From NCBI GenBank assembly GCA_013151025.1, contig JAADJC010000057.1, positions 2,530 through 66,529 of the forward strand: a stretch of DNA of 64,000 nucleotides. The letters run 5' to 3'. The notes below the pieces were generated by a model that worked only from the letters and a program-made list of their open reading frames with translations, did no database searches and was not told where the DNA came from. Positions 53,346 through 62,805 of the stretch are shown one piece after another; the stretch's first letter is position 1; every line of letters begins with the position of its first letter. A program made the position numbers and the translations under genes. Source of the stretch: Acidobacteriota bacterium (lineage in GTDB: Bacteria; Acidobacteriota; Holophagae; Thermotomaculales; Thermotomaculaceae).

Positions 53346-54767
53346 ATGGAACATTATTATTCAGGGTTATATACAGATTTTTACGAATTAACCATGGCTC
53401 AAGCTTTTTTCTTTTCCGGAAAAAGAGATACTACCGCCATATTTGACCTATATTTCAGGAGCAACCCCTTCAAAGGTGGATACGGAGTTTTTGCCGGCCT
53501 GGAAAACGCAATAAACGGCGTGCTCCAATTCTCTTTTGAGGGAAATGACCTGGACTATCTCGCTTCCCTTGGTTTCAGGAAGGAATTTTTGGATTATCTG
53601 GTCACCTTTCGCTTCTCCGGAAACATTTTTGGATTCCGTGAAGGGGACATCGTGTTTCCCAACGACCCTCTGCTTCGGGTGGAAGCACCGATTCTGGAAG
53701 CCCAGTTGATCGAATCCATGCTTTTAAACATTATCAACTACCAAACCCTTATCGCCACCAAGGCCACACGGGCAGTATTTGCCGCAAGAGGCCGGGATGT
53801 CGTCGACTTTGGTCTTCGCCGGGCCCAGAGTATGGGTGCCATAGCCGCTGCACGATCTGCATACATCGGCGGTGCGATTGGCACTTCCAACACCTTTGCG
53901 GCGAAACGCTACGGTATTCCGGCGGTGGGTACCCATGCCCACAGCTGGATTCAGAGTTTCGACACCGAACTAAAAGCCTTCCGGGAATATGCCAGACAAT
54001 ATCCCGACCATACGACTCTGCTGGTAGACACATACGACACGTTGAAATCCGGTATTCCCCACGCCATCCAGGTGGCAAAAGAACTGGCCGAAAAGGGTCA
54101 TAAGCTGCAGGCAATCCGCCTGGACTCCGGTGACCTGACCTATTTCAGCAAGAAGGCACGAAAACTTCTGGACAAAGCAGACCTGACCGGTGTCAAGATT
54201 GTGGTATCCAACCAGTTGGACGAGAAATTGATCGCCAGCCTGCTGGAACAGGGTGCCCCCATTGATATTTTTGGAGTCGGCACCAGATTGGTAACCGGGG
54301 GAGAACAATCTGCCCTTGATGGTATTTATAAATTGAGTTCTATCGGGAATGTACCAACTCTAAAGCTCTCTGAAAATGAAGAAAAAATCAATTTTCCCGG
54401 TAAAAAAAAGGTGATTCGATACCTAAATGGAGATGGACATTTTGCCATTGACGGAATACTGCTGGAAGATGAGACAGAGGATCGCATCCGTGTCCTGCGC
54501 CACCCCTCCACCGAATTCAAAAAAACTCGAATTGACCGGGATGGACTGAAAACAGAACAAGTATTTTTCCCCTTTGTGGAAAAAGGGAATGCTCTGGGAC
54601 CCTTCCCGTCTCTTGACGAAGTCCGTCAGTTTGCCCGGAGGCGCTTCGCCCTTCTCCCGGATGGACACAAACGTTTCGTAAACCCCCACATCTATCGGAT
54701 CGGACTCAGCAATCGCCTCTACGAACTCCGCAAAACCCTCATCGAGCAGGGGCACCACCATGGATAA
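53346..54767 (+). CDS. pncB: Nicotinate phosphoribosyltransferase
   Basis: NAD salvage enzyme joining nicotinate and PRPP, 473 residues. LYTDFYELTMAQAFF, FDLYFRSNPF, DFGLRRAQSMGAIAAARSAYIGGAIGTSN, the catalytic His in VGTHAHSWIQSF and AIRLDSGDL are conserved. It overlaps pncA by eight bases, making the two-step route nicotinamide to nicotinate mononucleotide. Confidence 0.94.
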   Translation: MEHYYSGLYTDFYELTMAQAFFFSGKRDTTAIFDLYFRSNPFKGGYGVFAGLENAINGVLQFSFEGNDLDYLASLGFRKEFLDYLVTFRFSGNIFGFREGDIVFPNDPLLRVEAPILEAQLIESMLLNIINYQTLIATKATRAVFAARGRDVVDFGLRRAQSMGAIAAARSAYIGGAIGTSNTFAAKRYGIPAVGTHAHSWIQSFDTELKAFREYARQYPDHTTLLVDTYDTLKSGIPHAIQVAKELAEKGHKLQAIRLDSGDLTYFSKKARKLLDKADLTGVKIVVSNQLDEKLIASLLEQGAPIDIFGVGTRLVTGGEQSALDGIYKLSSIGNVPTLKLSENEEKINFPGKKKVIRYLNGDGHFAIDGILLEDETEDRIRVLRHPSTEFKKTRIDRDGLKTEQVFFPFVEKGNALGPFPSLDEVRQFARRRFALLPDGHKRFVNPHIYRIGLSNRLYELRKTLIEQGHHHG

Positions 54768-55312
54768 ATGCTGCCTCCTGATCGTGGACGTGCAAAACGA
54801 TTTCTGCCCTGGCGGCGCACTGCCGGTTCCAGATGGAGATGAGGTCGTTCCCACCATCAACCGGATTCTGCCGGAGTTCGAACTGATCATTGCCACCCGG
54901 GACATGCACCCGAAAAAAACAATTCACTTTGAAAAATGGCCGCCTCACTGCGTCGCCGGAACTGCCGGTGCGGAGTTTCACCCGGACCTGGATGTATCCA
55001 AAATAACGTTTTTCGCCGAAAAAGGGACATCCGATGCCGATGACGGTTACAGCTGTTTTGAAGCAACGAACATAGACCTTGCCGCCATACTCCGGGAACA
55101 GCAGATAACAAAACTGTTCATCTGCGGACTGGCAACCGACTACTGCGTCAATGCCACCGCACTGGACGCGGTAAAATACGGGTTTCCCACCACCCGTACT
55201 GACAGATTGTGTCCGTGCCATCAATATCCGCCCGGATGACGGTGAGAAAGCCCTTTCGGAAATGGCCGCCGCCGGCATTTACCTGACAACAAGCGGTACC
55301 ATCTCCGAATAA
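54760..55312 (+). pseudogene. pncA: Nicotinamidase, frameshifted
   Basis: Hydrolyses nicotinamide to nicotinate. LLIVDVQNDFCPGGALPVPDGDEV (catalytic Asp), ATRDMHPKKTIHFEKWPPHCVAGTAGAEFHP (metal His and Lys) and GLATDYCVNATALDA with the catalytic Cys are intact. After KYGFPTT the frame goes wrong and stops at 55239. One base removed from the CCC at about 55193-55195 restores VLTDCVRAINIRPDDGEKALSEM and an end at 55312. So there is one extra C: a sequencing error, a real knockout or a phase variant. Confidence 0.88.
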
Positions 55313-55443
55313 ACAGAGACAGAGAAGGAAATCGGACAGCAAAATAGAGGGAAACATCCGACTACCGCCGCCGGTATTCCGATTTGTCCCTATTCTGAAA
55401 AAATGACATTCACATTGCACCGGGAAGAGAAATCAGAGCACAA

Positions 55444-56187
55444 TTAATCCCCGCTCGCAAGGAATCCGGTCATCCGTTTCGAAGCAAAAGGGAAAAGCCG
55501 GGCCAGAAATACAAGGGTTTTCGTCTGAATCCCTACATAATGATGAACTCTCTTTCTCTTTAATACCGCATTATAAACAGCTGCCGCAATCCTGTCAGGG
55601 CTGACGGGCACTCCGAGTTTCTTCACACTTGTCGCAATATTTTCGCTGTCCAGAATCATCGGCGTCCTGACATAACCAACAATAATGTCAGAAACATGGA
55701 TAGATTCTTTCCCGAATTCAATGTTCAGAGATTCGGTGACGGATTGAACCGCACTCTTTGTGGCAGAATATACGGCAAGTTCAGGTGTACCGTAAATTGC
55801 GGAAAGAGACGCCATGTTTACAATGCCGGCCCCCTCATTCAACAGCGATTTAAAGCAGTGGATACAATTGAGAACCCCTTTGAAATTCACATCAACTTCC
55901 CGGAGCTGCATTTCAATGGGAATAGCCTCAAATGTCCCCATCCGCAAAATACCGGCACAGTTAAACAGCGCATCCAAACGGATTCCCCCCTCCTTTAAAA
56001 TACCGGCAACTTCTTTTACCCGGTTCAAATCCGAAACATCGCATTGGAAATAACTGAAATTCTCTTTTTGAACAGGGGGAGCGGGAAGCAAGTCCAAAGC
56101 GGCAACAGACCACCCGTTCTTCAGAAACAGTTCGGCGGTTTCTTTCCCGATTCCCGATAATGCACCGGTAATCAGTATGGTCTTCAC
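55444..56187 (-). CDS. Short-chain dehydrogenase/reductase
   Basis: 247-residue NAD(P) oxidoreductase. ILITGALSGIGKETAELF, NCAGIL, MASLSAIYGT and catalytic YSATK. Last gene of the TetR-controlled acyl-CoA operon, two bases after the thiolase. Likely acts on a hydroxy- or ketoacyl intermediate or an alcohol; the substrate cannot be read. The C-terminus carries a hydrophobic segment (TKTLVFLARLFPF). Confidence 0.88.
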   Translation of the reverse strand: MKTILITGALSGIGKETAELFLKNGWSVAALDLLPAPPVQKENFSYFQCDVSDLNRVKEVAGILKEGGIRLDALFNCAGILRMGTFEAIPIEMQLREVDVNFKGVLNCIHCFKSLLNEGAGIVNMASLSAIYGTPELAVYSATKSAVQSVTESLNIEFGKESIHVSDIIVGYVRTPMILDSENIATSVKKLGVPVSPDRIAAAVYNAVLKRKRVHHYVGIQTKTLVFLARLFPFASKRMTGFLASGD

Positions 56188-56188
56188 T

Positions 56189-57427
56189 TCATCCCCGCTC
56201 TAAAACGGTAATTCCCATCACCGCTTCTTCCAGTCCGATATTCCCGCCTCCGTTCTGGGCAAGGGCCAGTCTCGCACCCTTTACCTGCCTTGCACCGGCT
56301 TCTCCTCTCAACTGCATCACCAGTTCATGAATCTGCGCAAGCCCTGATGCGCCAATGGGATGCCCTCTGGACTCAAGCCCGCCGCTGGTATTGACCGGGA
56401 TTCTGCCACCAAGTTTTGTTTCTCCCTTTTCAGCAATGATCCCCCCTTCCCCTTCCGCGCAAAACCCGAGGTTTTCACATTGGTGGAGCTCTCCGTATGC
56501 CGTCGCATCGTGAAGTTCCGCCACATTAATTTCTTCCGGCTGAACAGATGCCCTTTCATACGCGAGGCTTCCAAGCCTTTTGCCCAGATCTTCGGCGTCA
56601 ATATCCCGATCTCTTCCTGTTCCCAAAACACTTGCCCGAATTCTCACCGCCCGCTTTTTGCCATGCTTTTTCAGAAAGCTGTCAGACACAACAACACAGG
56701 CGGCCGCACCGTCACCCACAGGCGCGCACATGGAACGGGTCAGCGGCCAGACAACCGGGCTGTCGTTCAACACCATATCAGGGGTCATGGGAATTTGATA
56801 CTGGGCCAACGGATTCATTGAGGAATGCCAGTGATTCTTCGCCGCGACAACGGCAAGCTGCCGCTGGGTTGAACCGTATCTGTTCATATGCCACCTCGCA
56901 CCCACAGCATACACATCCATAAAAACCGAGCGCCCTTTACCCGGTTTTCGAAATTCTTCGGGAATAACAAGATTCTGAAACGATTGCTGCAGAATCAGAA
57001 CATCATTCAAATGGTGTTTAAAATTCTCCATATCCATGCACGAGGCATAAGCGGTCAGGGACTTGAGTTTATCTTCCGAGCTGATTTTCTCGGAACCGAC
57101 GGCAAGGGCAACCTCACACTGTCCGCTCAACACGGCAAGATAAGCCATGTGCAAAGCGGTGGCGCCCCCGGCACAGGCATTTTCGACATTGACGACCGGA
57201 ATGCAATCCATCCCCATGGAACGCAGAATCACTTCTCCTTTTATTGAATCCTGTCTGGAAAACATTCCCCAGAAAGTGTTGGAGAAAAACGCGTACTCTA
57301 TCTGCTTCTTTTCAATTTCCCCGTCTTTCAACGCGGACTCAATGGCATCAATCGCCATTGTTCTGACGGTTTTGTCCGGATATTTACCGAACTTAATCAT
57401 TCCGGAACCCGCAATATATGTTTCCAT
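56189..57427 (-). CDS. SCP-x/lipid-transfer-type thiolase
   Basis: 412 residues. The catalytic Cys is in NVENACAGGATALHMAYLAV; the HDA motif is in AELHDATAYGELH, and the RGHPIGASG motif is typical of SCP-x thiolases and lacks the classic second Cys (LAQNGGGNIG at the C-terminus replaces CxGGGxG). Such proteins cleave bulky 3-ketoacyl-CoA such as sterol side chains or work as aldolases with a DUF35 partner; no DUF35 gene is present. Confidence 0.88.
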   Translation of the reverse strand: METYIAGSGMIKFGKYPDKTVRTMAIDAIESALKDGEIEKKQIEYAFFSNTFWGMFSRQDSIKGEVILRSMGMDCIPVVNVENACAGGATALHMAYLAVLSGQCEVALAVGSEKISSEDKLKSLTAYASCMDMENFKHHLNDVLILQQSFQNLVIPEEFRKPGKGRSVFMDVYAVGARWHMNRYGSTQRQLAVVAAKNHWHSSMNPLAQYQIPMTPDMVLNDSPVVWPLTRSMCAPVGDGAAACVVVSDSFLKKHGKKRAVRIRASVLGTGRDRDIDAEDLGKRLGSLAYERASVQPEEINVAELHDATAYGELHQCENLGFCAEGEGGIIAEKGETKLGGRIPVNTSGGLESRGHPIGASGLAQIHELVMQLRGEAGARQVKGARLALAQNGGGNIGLEEAVMGITVLERG

Positions 57428-57428
57428 A

Positions 57429-58664
57429 TTAAAAAATCTCCTTTACAATCATATTCCCGCCGCTTATCGCGAGAACATCATTGGAACCGTCTTCGATCAG
57501 TCCCGCTCTGGCGTCCCTGAATAGTTTCTCAATCTCATATTCTTTGCTGAGGCCGTAACCGCCGAACAACTGCACAGCGGTATTGCATACGTCAAAAGCA
57601 GCCTGCGTACAGTAAACTTTTGACGAAAGACTGTATTTGGCAACCGGCGGCGCAATGTTCAGATTGAAATTCATGACAGCCCTTGAATAAGACCGCGCCG
57701 TTTCCACCTTCGTAAACATATTAAAAAGTTTTCTCTTAACATCCTGATGTTCAACGAGATAACGGCCGCCCTGTTTTCTCTCAACGCAATATGCCAAAGC
57801 AAGGTCATACGCAGACTGCGCCAAACCGGTAAAAAACGCCCCCATGTGCATATTGGCCTCGGCAATTACAATCTCGGTCATCACCTCATAACTTTCCGGA
57901 TCCACAATCATCAATTCCTCAGGCACTTCAGCATCTGAAAAATATATCTCACCCTGAGGCAGCTCCCGCTGGCCGAGCTTATCCAGAGGTTTCCCTTTTT
58001 CGACACCTTTTTGCGTCAAATCACAGATACAGATACCTCCACCGGCCATTCCCATCGTTTTATCAATATTGACAAAGAGAAGCGCCTGGGTCGCAACAGG
58101 GCCATTGGAAACCCATGCGGACTTTTGACCGTTCAGAATCCATTTGTCTCCCTTCTTGACTGCCTTCACATCCTGAATTACTTCCGGGTTTCTGAAAACG
58201 TCCATTCCCGAAACCAGGGTATCGCTTCCGTGATTCGGCTCGGTAATTGCCCAGCATCCCATTCGGGTGGCATCCGCACAATCCGCAAACGGCTTGATAA
58301 CCTCTTCAATGATAAAATCATCCGCCAGCATGGAGGCCATAAAAGAGGGAAACAGACTGACCCCGAGGGAAACCGCGAATCCGACGCTTCCGTAGCCGAG
58401 TTCTTCCCAGAAAATATGCTGGGATACCGGATCAAGGCCGAGGCCGCCGTATTCATCCGGGGTATGAACCGTATGATACCCCAATTGATACATTTTTCTC
58501 ATCACATCCCAGTAAACAGACTCCGGTGCAATGACTTCTGTCGGAGATTTTTTATCAAGCTCCGCCGCGGCGGGCCGCAGAACCTCAACTGCAAACTTAT
58601 GTATCTCCTTTTTTAATACTTCCTGTTCCTCGGCTAATTCAATATTTAAATCGGCATATGACAC
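57429..58664 (-). CDS. Acyl-CoA dehydrogenase
   Basis: 411-residue flavoprotein. MGCWAITEPNHGSDT is the FAD/substrate signature, LNGQKSAWVSNGPVA follows; the catalytic base Glu is expected in the YEIEKLFRDARAGLIEDGSND region, where Glu precedes DGSND. AVQLFGGYGLSKEYEIEKLFRD is typical. Electron acceptor genes (etfAB) are absent from the window. Start overlaps nothing; AGGAGG region upstream. Confidence 0.9.
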   Translation of the reverse strand: MSYADLNIELAEEQEVLKKEIHKFAVEVLRPAAAELDKKSPTEVIAPESVYWDVMRKMYQLGYHTVHTPDEYGGLGLDPVSQHIFWEELGYGSVGFAVSLGVSLFPSFMASMLADDFIIEEVIKPFADCADATRMGCWAITEPNHGSDTLVSGMDVFRNPEVIQDVKAVKKGDKWILNGQKSAWVSNGPVATQALLFVNIDKTMGMAGGGICICDLTQKGVEKGKPLDKLGQRELPQGEIYFSDAEVPEELMIVDPESYEVMTEIVIAEANMHMGAFFTGLAQSAYDLALAYCVERKQGGRYLVEHQDVKRKLFNMFTKVETARSYSRAVMNFNLNIAPPVAKYSLSSKVYCTQAAFDVCNTAVQLFGGYGLSKEYEIEKLFRDARAGLIEDGSNDVLAISGGNMIVKEIF

Positions 58665-58673
58665 AAAAGCCTC

Positions 58674-60272
58674 CTATTGTTCCCGATACACGTTATTCAG
58701 GTCCGGGCTGAATTTTTCGATCAGAACCCTTTTCAAAAATTTTTCAGACGGTGTTTTCGGAATCTCATCCAAAATCCACAGGTAAAGCGGTACGGAGTTG
58801 GGCTCAAGGCTGTTCCGGCAAAAAGTAAAAAGCTCTTCCGTACCGGGTTCCCCGCTGCCAAAAGGACGGATTACCGCGACAATGTCGTGTTCTCCCGGAG
58901 CGCCGCTCTCAGCCGGAATTCCAATCACACACACCTCGGAAACCGCCTCATGCTTTCCAATTACCGCTTCAAGATATTCAGGCTGAATAAAATCCCCCGC
59001 CCTTCTCAGTTCCGTTCCTTTTCTGAAATCAAAGAAAAACCAGCCATTTTTATCGTAATGAACCATATCACCGGTAAACATCCACCCCTTCCTGACTTTC
59101 AATTCCGACGCTTCGGCATTATCGAAGTAATTCACTTTTGTTTCTCCCCGAAGATTCCGGATTATCAGCTCACCGGTCTGATCGGGGCCAAGGCGGTTTT
59201 CCGCCTCATCAATAACCGCGAACTCCATAATCCCCGGCAGCGGTTTCCCAAAACTGCCCACAGGGCCCTTCCCCGGAAGATTATGCGCGAATCCTCCTTC
59301 GGCCGCGCCGTACCATTCGTGAACAAAAACCCCGAATCGCTTCTCAAATGCTTTCCAGATTACCTTCGGCATCCCCGCGCTTACAACCGTCCGTACCGGA
59401 TTATCCGCATCATCCGCCCTTCCGGGCTCGTTGAAAATCCCTGCCGCCATTCCCCCGAGAAGGGAAAATGTCGTACAGCCGTATTTCCTGCAGATTTCCC
59501 AAATCCTTGACTTTGTAAACCTCGGACTGAAAACAGCCCGAACTCCCCCGTAAAGGGCGGGGAATAGGGTCACTGCCTGTGCATTGGCATGGGAAAGCGA
59601 AAGGCCTGTGTACAGAACATCATCTTTTTTATACTTCCAGGCAAGCTGCCGCAAAAGATTGTACAAACCGATTCTCTGATGCGGTATCACCACACCTTTT
59701 GGATTTCCCGTTGTACCGGAAGTGAAAAGAATCTGTGCCGGATGGCCCACATCAAACACACGCTGTTCCACAGTGCCCCACTTCTTTTCAATAACTTCAT
59801 TCAAAGATTCAAAATTCCTGTCTTCTTCAACGGGATAATCCCTCTGATATGCCACTGCGGCAAACTCCAGAGAAGCAACCTCGTCTTTCACCTCCCGGCA
59901 GGCTTCAAGCGTTTCGCCGGCCACAATGATTCCTTTGGCTTTCGTATGGGCCAGATAATACTTCAGCCGGCTCCCCCTCGAACGCGGGTCTATGGGAACG
60001 GCAATCGCCCCAATGGTTGAGGCAGCCACAAATAACGATACGACTTCCGGGCGGTTGTACATAAAAACGGCAACAACATCTCCCTTTTTCACCCCCTTGC
60101 CCAGAAGGTAGGCGGCAAGCCTGTTGCCCGTTAAATGCAAATCGGAATAGGTCAGAACATCTTCCCCCGAACCGCCCCTCTCAAACACAAGAATTTCTCT
60201 ATCGGGAAATCTGTCGGCCTGGAACTCCACCAGATGGGATGTGATTACCTGATTCAGATGTGATTTACTCAT
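58674..60272 (-). CDS. Acyl-CoA ligase, AMP-forming
   Basis: 532 residues. ILFTSGTTGNPKGVVIPHQ is the P-loop, HEWYGAAEGGFA the A5 motif, GWMFTGDMVHYDKNGWFFFDFRKGTELRRAGDFIQP the hinge region, and SEKFLKRVL the catalytic Lys of the C-domain. Pattern fits FadD/CaiC-like or FadD17/19-like ligases for unusual acids. It activates the pathway substrate in the TetR operon. Confidence 0.9.
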   Translation of the reverse strand: MSKSHLNQVITSHLVEFQADRFPDREILVFERGGSGEDVLTYSDLHLTGNRLAAYLLGKGVKKGDVVAVFMYNRPEVVSLFVAASTIGAIAVPIDPRSRGSRLKYYLAHTKAKGIIVAGETLEACREVKDEVASLEFAAVAYQRDYPVEEDRNFESLNEVIEKKWGTVEQRVFDVGHPAQILFTSGTTGNPKGVVIPHQRIGLYNLLRQLAWKYKKDDVLYTGLSLSHANAQAVTLFPALYGGVRAVFSPRFTKSRIWEICRKYGCTTFSLLGGMAAGIFNEPGRADDADNPVRTVVSAGMPKVIWKAFEKRFGVFVHEWYGAAEGGFAHNLPGKGPVGSFGKPLPGIMEFAVIDEAENRLGPDQTGELIIRNLRGETKVNYFDNAEASELKVRKGWMFTGDMVHYDKNGWFFFDFRKGTELRRAGDFIQPEYLEAVIGKHEAVSEVCVIGIPAESGAPGEHDIVAVIRPFGSGEPGTEELFTFCRNSLEPNSVPLYLWILDEIPKTPSEKFLKRVLIEKFSPDLNNVYREQ

Positions 60273-60281
60273 GCACCCTCC

Positions 60282-60932
60282 TCATTCCTCCACTGCCCCG
60301 ATAAATCCCCTGTTAAATGTCGGAAACTCCCTGTTGAAAACCCTTTCCCATTCTTCCTTTGTCCAAAATTGATGCCGATCAAAGAAAGGATCTTTCCTGG
60401 CCGCACTTACCGCAACCCCGACCACAATATCCGCGTCAATATACTCAAGCGCCTTCGCGGCAAAGGCAAGTGTGGAAAAAACCCGGCAATGAAGTCCCAG
60501 CCTTCCCGCGGTGGCGGCAGCGGCATTGGCTGCCATATTCAAGTTCAAGGTCTCAAAAACACAGGCGGGGCCGTTTGAGGTCAGCGATTCCATCGTTTCC
60601 GCTTTGTTTAACTCCGCGCAGGTTCTGAAACCGCAGGCACCGCAATTGTAATTAAAAGTTGATTTCCTGCCGGCGCCAAAGACCAGAACAGCCCAGGGCT
60701 CTTTCATCAACTCAAGGGCAAACCGGCCGTCCCGGGCCGCAAGAGGGGACATGTCTCCGAGGGAGAGAGCGTAATTCGCCATCTCTTCCATCTCATCCTC
60801 ATCCAGATAAACCATCTTTAAAGTCTGTTTTCCGCCAAAGTGCCACGCATCATTGGCGGCAAGGGCCATCAGTTCAACCGCCCTCTCAAGGCCCGATTGA
60901 ACCAGATCCTCCATCATTCTCTTTGCCATCAC
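60282..60932 (-). CDS. DUF2148 ferredoxin-like protein, copy 1
   Basis: 216 residues with the DUF2148 domain: FNYNCGACGFRTCAELNKA and NGPACVFETLNLNMA carry the four Fe-S-type cysteines. Such proteins occur in anaerobes; the function is unknown. It pairs with a divergent paralogue just upstream. Here they are embedded in an acyl-CoA operon, suggesting electron transfer for the dehydrogenase, which is an inference. Confidence 0.87.
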   Translation of the reverse strand: MMAKRMMEDLVQSGLERAVELMALAANDAWHFGGKQTLKMVYLDEDEMEEMANYALSLGDMSPLAARDGRFALELMKEPWAVLVFGAGRKSTFNYNCGACGFRTCAELNKAETMESLTSNGPACVFETLNLNMAANAAAATAGRLGLHCRVFSTLAFAAKALEYIDADIVVGVAVSAARKDPFFDRHQFWTKEEWERVFNREFPTFNRGFIGAVEE

Positions 60933-60939
60933 GCACTCC

Positions 60940-61620
60940 TTACGAATAAATTGAACGGAATTGCGGCCACAATCGATAAATAATCCTGTCTTTCATGCTC
61001 CTGTCATTGAATTTATCGTAATCCAGGGGAATATCCCTGAAAGGCGATTTTTCGGAAATACTGATTCCCACCGCGACGGCAAAACCGGTATCCCGGGGAA
61101 CCGCCCCCATCCGCATGGCAGCAAGCCCCGCACTCCAGAAAACACCGAAATCAACTCCCAGCTGCTTTGCCAGAGAAATCACCCCGTTCAAGGCATACGC
61201 TACATTGGCCGCTCTGAATGTACACAACGGGCCGGTGTAGGCAACAGCAGCATCTTTTTTGTCCAACTTTTCTCTTTGCTCCATATACTCACAGGTCAAA
61301 TAACCGCACATATTGCAGTTGATATCGGAAGGATCTTTCAGTGACCTCAATGAAGTGATGACAATGACCGCGTCCGCGTCCCGAAGCATCTGCGCATCTC
61401 TCTTAAAAAATCCCCACGCCTCATTGTCATTCGAAATCTTTTCGATTTGCTGGCAGATATCTTCAATATCACACTCATCCTCAACAATATGAAACGTGCA
61501 TTCCCCGACACCTCCCACCCTGGGGGAAGTTGTCCCGGATGCGATTAAAAGCCTGGACAGAATCCTGACAGATTCCTTTCTGTCCGCTTCAAACTGCCGA
61601 ATCGCCCTTTCGATAGCCAT
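60940..61620 (-). CDS. DUF2148 ferredoxin-like protein, copy 2
   Basis: 226 residues; paralogue with INCNMCGYLTCEYMEQRE and TGPLCTFRAANVAYALNG. Cysteine spacing matches copy 1 (CxxCGxxTC ... GPxC). The two could form a heterodimer. Separated from SCP2 gene by nine bases. Confidence 0.86.
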   Translation of the reverse strand: MAIERAIRQFEADRKESVRILSRLLIASGTTSPRVGGVGECTFHIVEDECDIEDICQQIEKISNDNEAWGFFKRDAQMLRDADAVIVITSLRSLKDPSDINCNMCGYLTCEYMEQREKLDKKDAAVAYTGPLCTFRAANVAYALNGVISLAKQLGVDFGVFWSAGLAAMRMGAVPRDTGFAVAVGISISEKSPFRDIPLDYDKFNDRSMKDRIIYRLWPQFRSIYS

Positions 61621-61629
61621 CCTCTCCCC

Positions 61630-62025
61630 CTAAATATTCAAGCCGTGTTTTTTCGCAATTGCGGGATAAGCCTCGTATGCGGGGTTCAGAATCGGAAGAA
61701 GTTTCAATACCTTTGCCAGCGGCCCCTTTGCCCGGATCAGTCCTTTCGCAAGTGCAACCGGCATGGTAATCTTCTTCAACCAGAAATTGTGAGCGGTATC
61801 TCCGCTTAATGTCATTGAAATGTCCGCCTTCAGTCCCTCCGGGACACCGCAAACCACCTTTCCTTCCGGAAGAAGCCATATTTCACCCTGAGGCTCATTC
61901 ATAATGAACCGGATTGTAACCGCCTGCTTTTTGAACTTCTCGCCTGCCACGGGATGTTCAAGCAAAGTTTCAAAAAGATCCCCCAAAACCTCAAACATCT
62001 TTTCAGTTGACTCAAAAACCGCCAT
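61630..62025 (-). CDS. SCP2 sterol-carrier domain protein
   Basis: 131 residues forming one SCP2 lipid-binding domain: VTIRFIMNEPQGEIWLLPEG and ADISMTLSGDTAHNFWLKKITMPVALAKGLIRAKGPLAKVLKLLPIL. It probably binds the acyl or sterol-like substrate and hands it to the ligase or thiolase. Starts 12 bases after the TetR stop. Confidence 0.88.
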   Translation of the reverse strand: MAVFESTEKMFEVLGDLFETLLEHPVAGEKFKKQAVTIRFIMNEPQGEIWLLPEGKVVCGVPEGLKADISMTLSGDTAHNFWLKKITMPVALAKGLIRAKGPLAKVLKLLPILNPAYEAYPAIAKKHGLNI

Positions 62026-62037
62026 ACGTCCTCCCTC

Positions 62038-62640
62038 TTAATATTTGTTTCCCATAAGAAAACTCACAAGATTCCTTACCGTCTTTACAGCCCATTCATC
62101 CGGGTGATTCTCAGGGTCTAAAAACCATCGGGATGCCACCCCCTGATAAACCGCCGAAACACTTCTGGCCGTTTCGTCAATGTTCTCAACCTGAAAATCG
62201 CCTGCCGCAATACCTTTGGAAATCGAAGCTTTCAGCAACGTAATCCAGTTTTCAACAAAGTCCTGAAATACCTGCCGGTAACGCCGGTCCTGGGACGCAA
62301 TTGACATCATGTCAAAAAACAGCCTGTATCCGACGAGAAGATCCGGTTCATTTTTGTTATAAAGCCAGGTATAAGAAAGTATCTGTTCAAAGGGATTATC
62401 AATTTTGTCGCGAATCTCTTTTCCCCTTTTAAAAATTTTCTTGAAAAATTCAGTGACCGCACTCTCAATCAACTTATCCTTACCGGAGAAATAGTGCACC
62501 AGCCCACCCTTTGAAAGCTCCGCCCGTTCTGCAACCTGATCCAGGGTAATATTCTGAATTCCCTTTTCAGCAATTAAAGTTACGGTTGCATCCAATATCC
62601 GGGGCACCCGGATGGAATGAATGATTTTGTTCTTTCCCAC
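62038..62640 (-). CDS. TetR-family repressor of the acyl-CoA operon
   Basis: 200 residues. N-terminal helix-turn-helix ILDATVTLIAEKGIQNITLDQVAERAELSKGGLVHYFSGKDKLIESAV; all-helical ligand domain follows, ending in GVASRWFLDPENHP. It heads the eight-gene operon, and two repeats of an AAACCGACT half-site lie between its -10 box and start, fitting autoregulation. The ligand is probably an acyl-CoA of the pathway. Confidence 0.92.
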   Translation of the reverse strand: MGKNKIIHSIRVPRILDATVTLIAEKGIQNITLDQVAERAELSKGGLVHYFSGKDKLIESAVTEFFKKIFKRGKEIRDKIDNPFEQILSYTWLYNKNEPDLLVGYRLFFDMMSIASQDRRYRQVFQDFVENWITLLKASISKGIAAGDFQVENIDETARSVSAVYQGVASRWFLDPENHPDEWAVKTVRNLVSFLMGNKY

Positions 62641-62651
62641 ACCACACCTCC

Positions 62652-62689
62652 AAACCGACTGGTTGTTTTATAAACCGACTATTCAGTTT
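62652..62689 (-). promoter_or_regulatory. Probable TetR operators
   Basis: Two copies of AAACCGACT starting at 62652 and 62672, 20 bases apart. The second is an imperfect palindrome, AAACCGACTATTCAGTTT (14 of 18 positions symmetric). They lie just downstream of the -10 box, over the expected start of transcription. Confidence 0.6.
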
Positions 62690-62691
62690 AT

Positions 62692-62720
62692 ATATTAAAT
62701 CAGCTTCACTTTCTTGTCAA
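62692..62720 (-). promoter_or_regulatory. Promoter of TetR acyl-CoA operon
   Basis: TTGACA (62715-62720) and TAATAT (62692-62697) on the minus strand, exactly 17 bases apart. Confidence 0.8.
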
Positions 62721-62805
62721 GAAAGGCCTTGAAATGTCCTCCACTTCTTCCCCTCCCTCCTCCTTTTTGTGCTAAAATCCAGTCACCACTGGTTCGGAGG
62801 GATTT

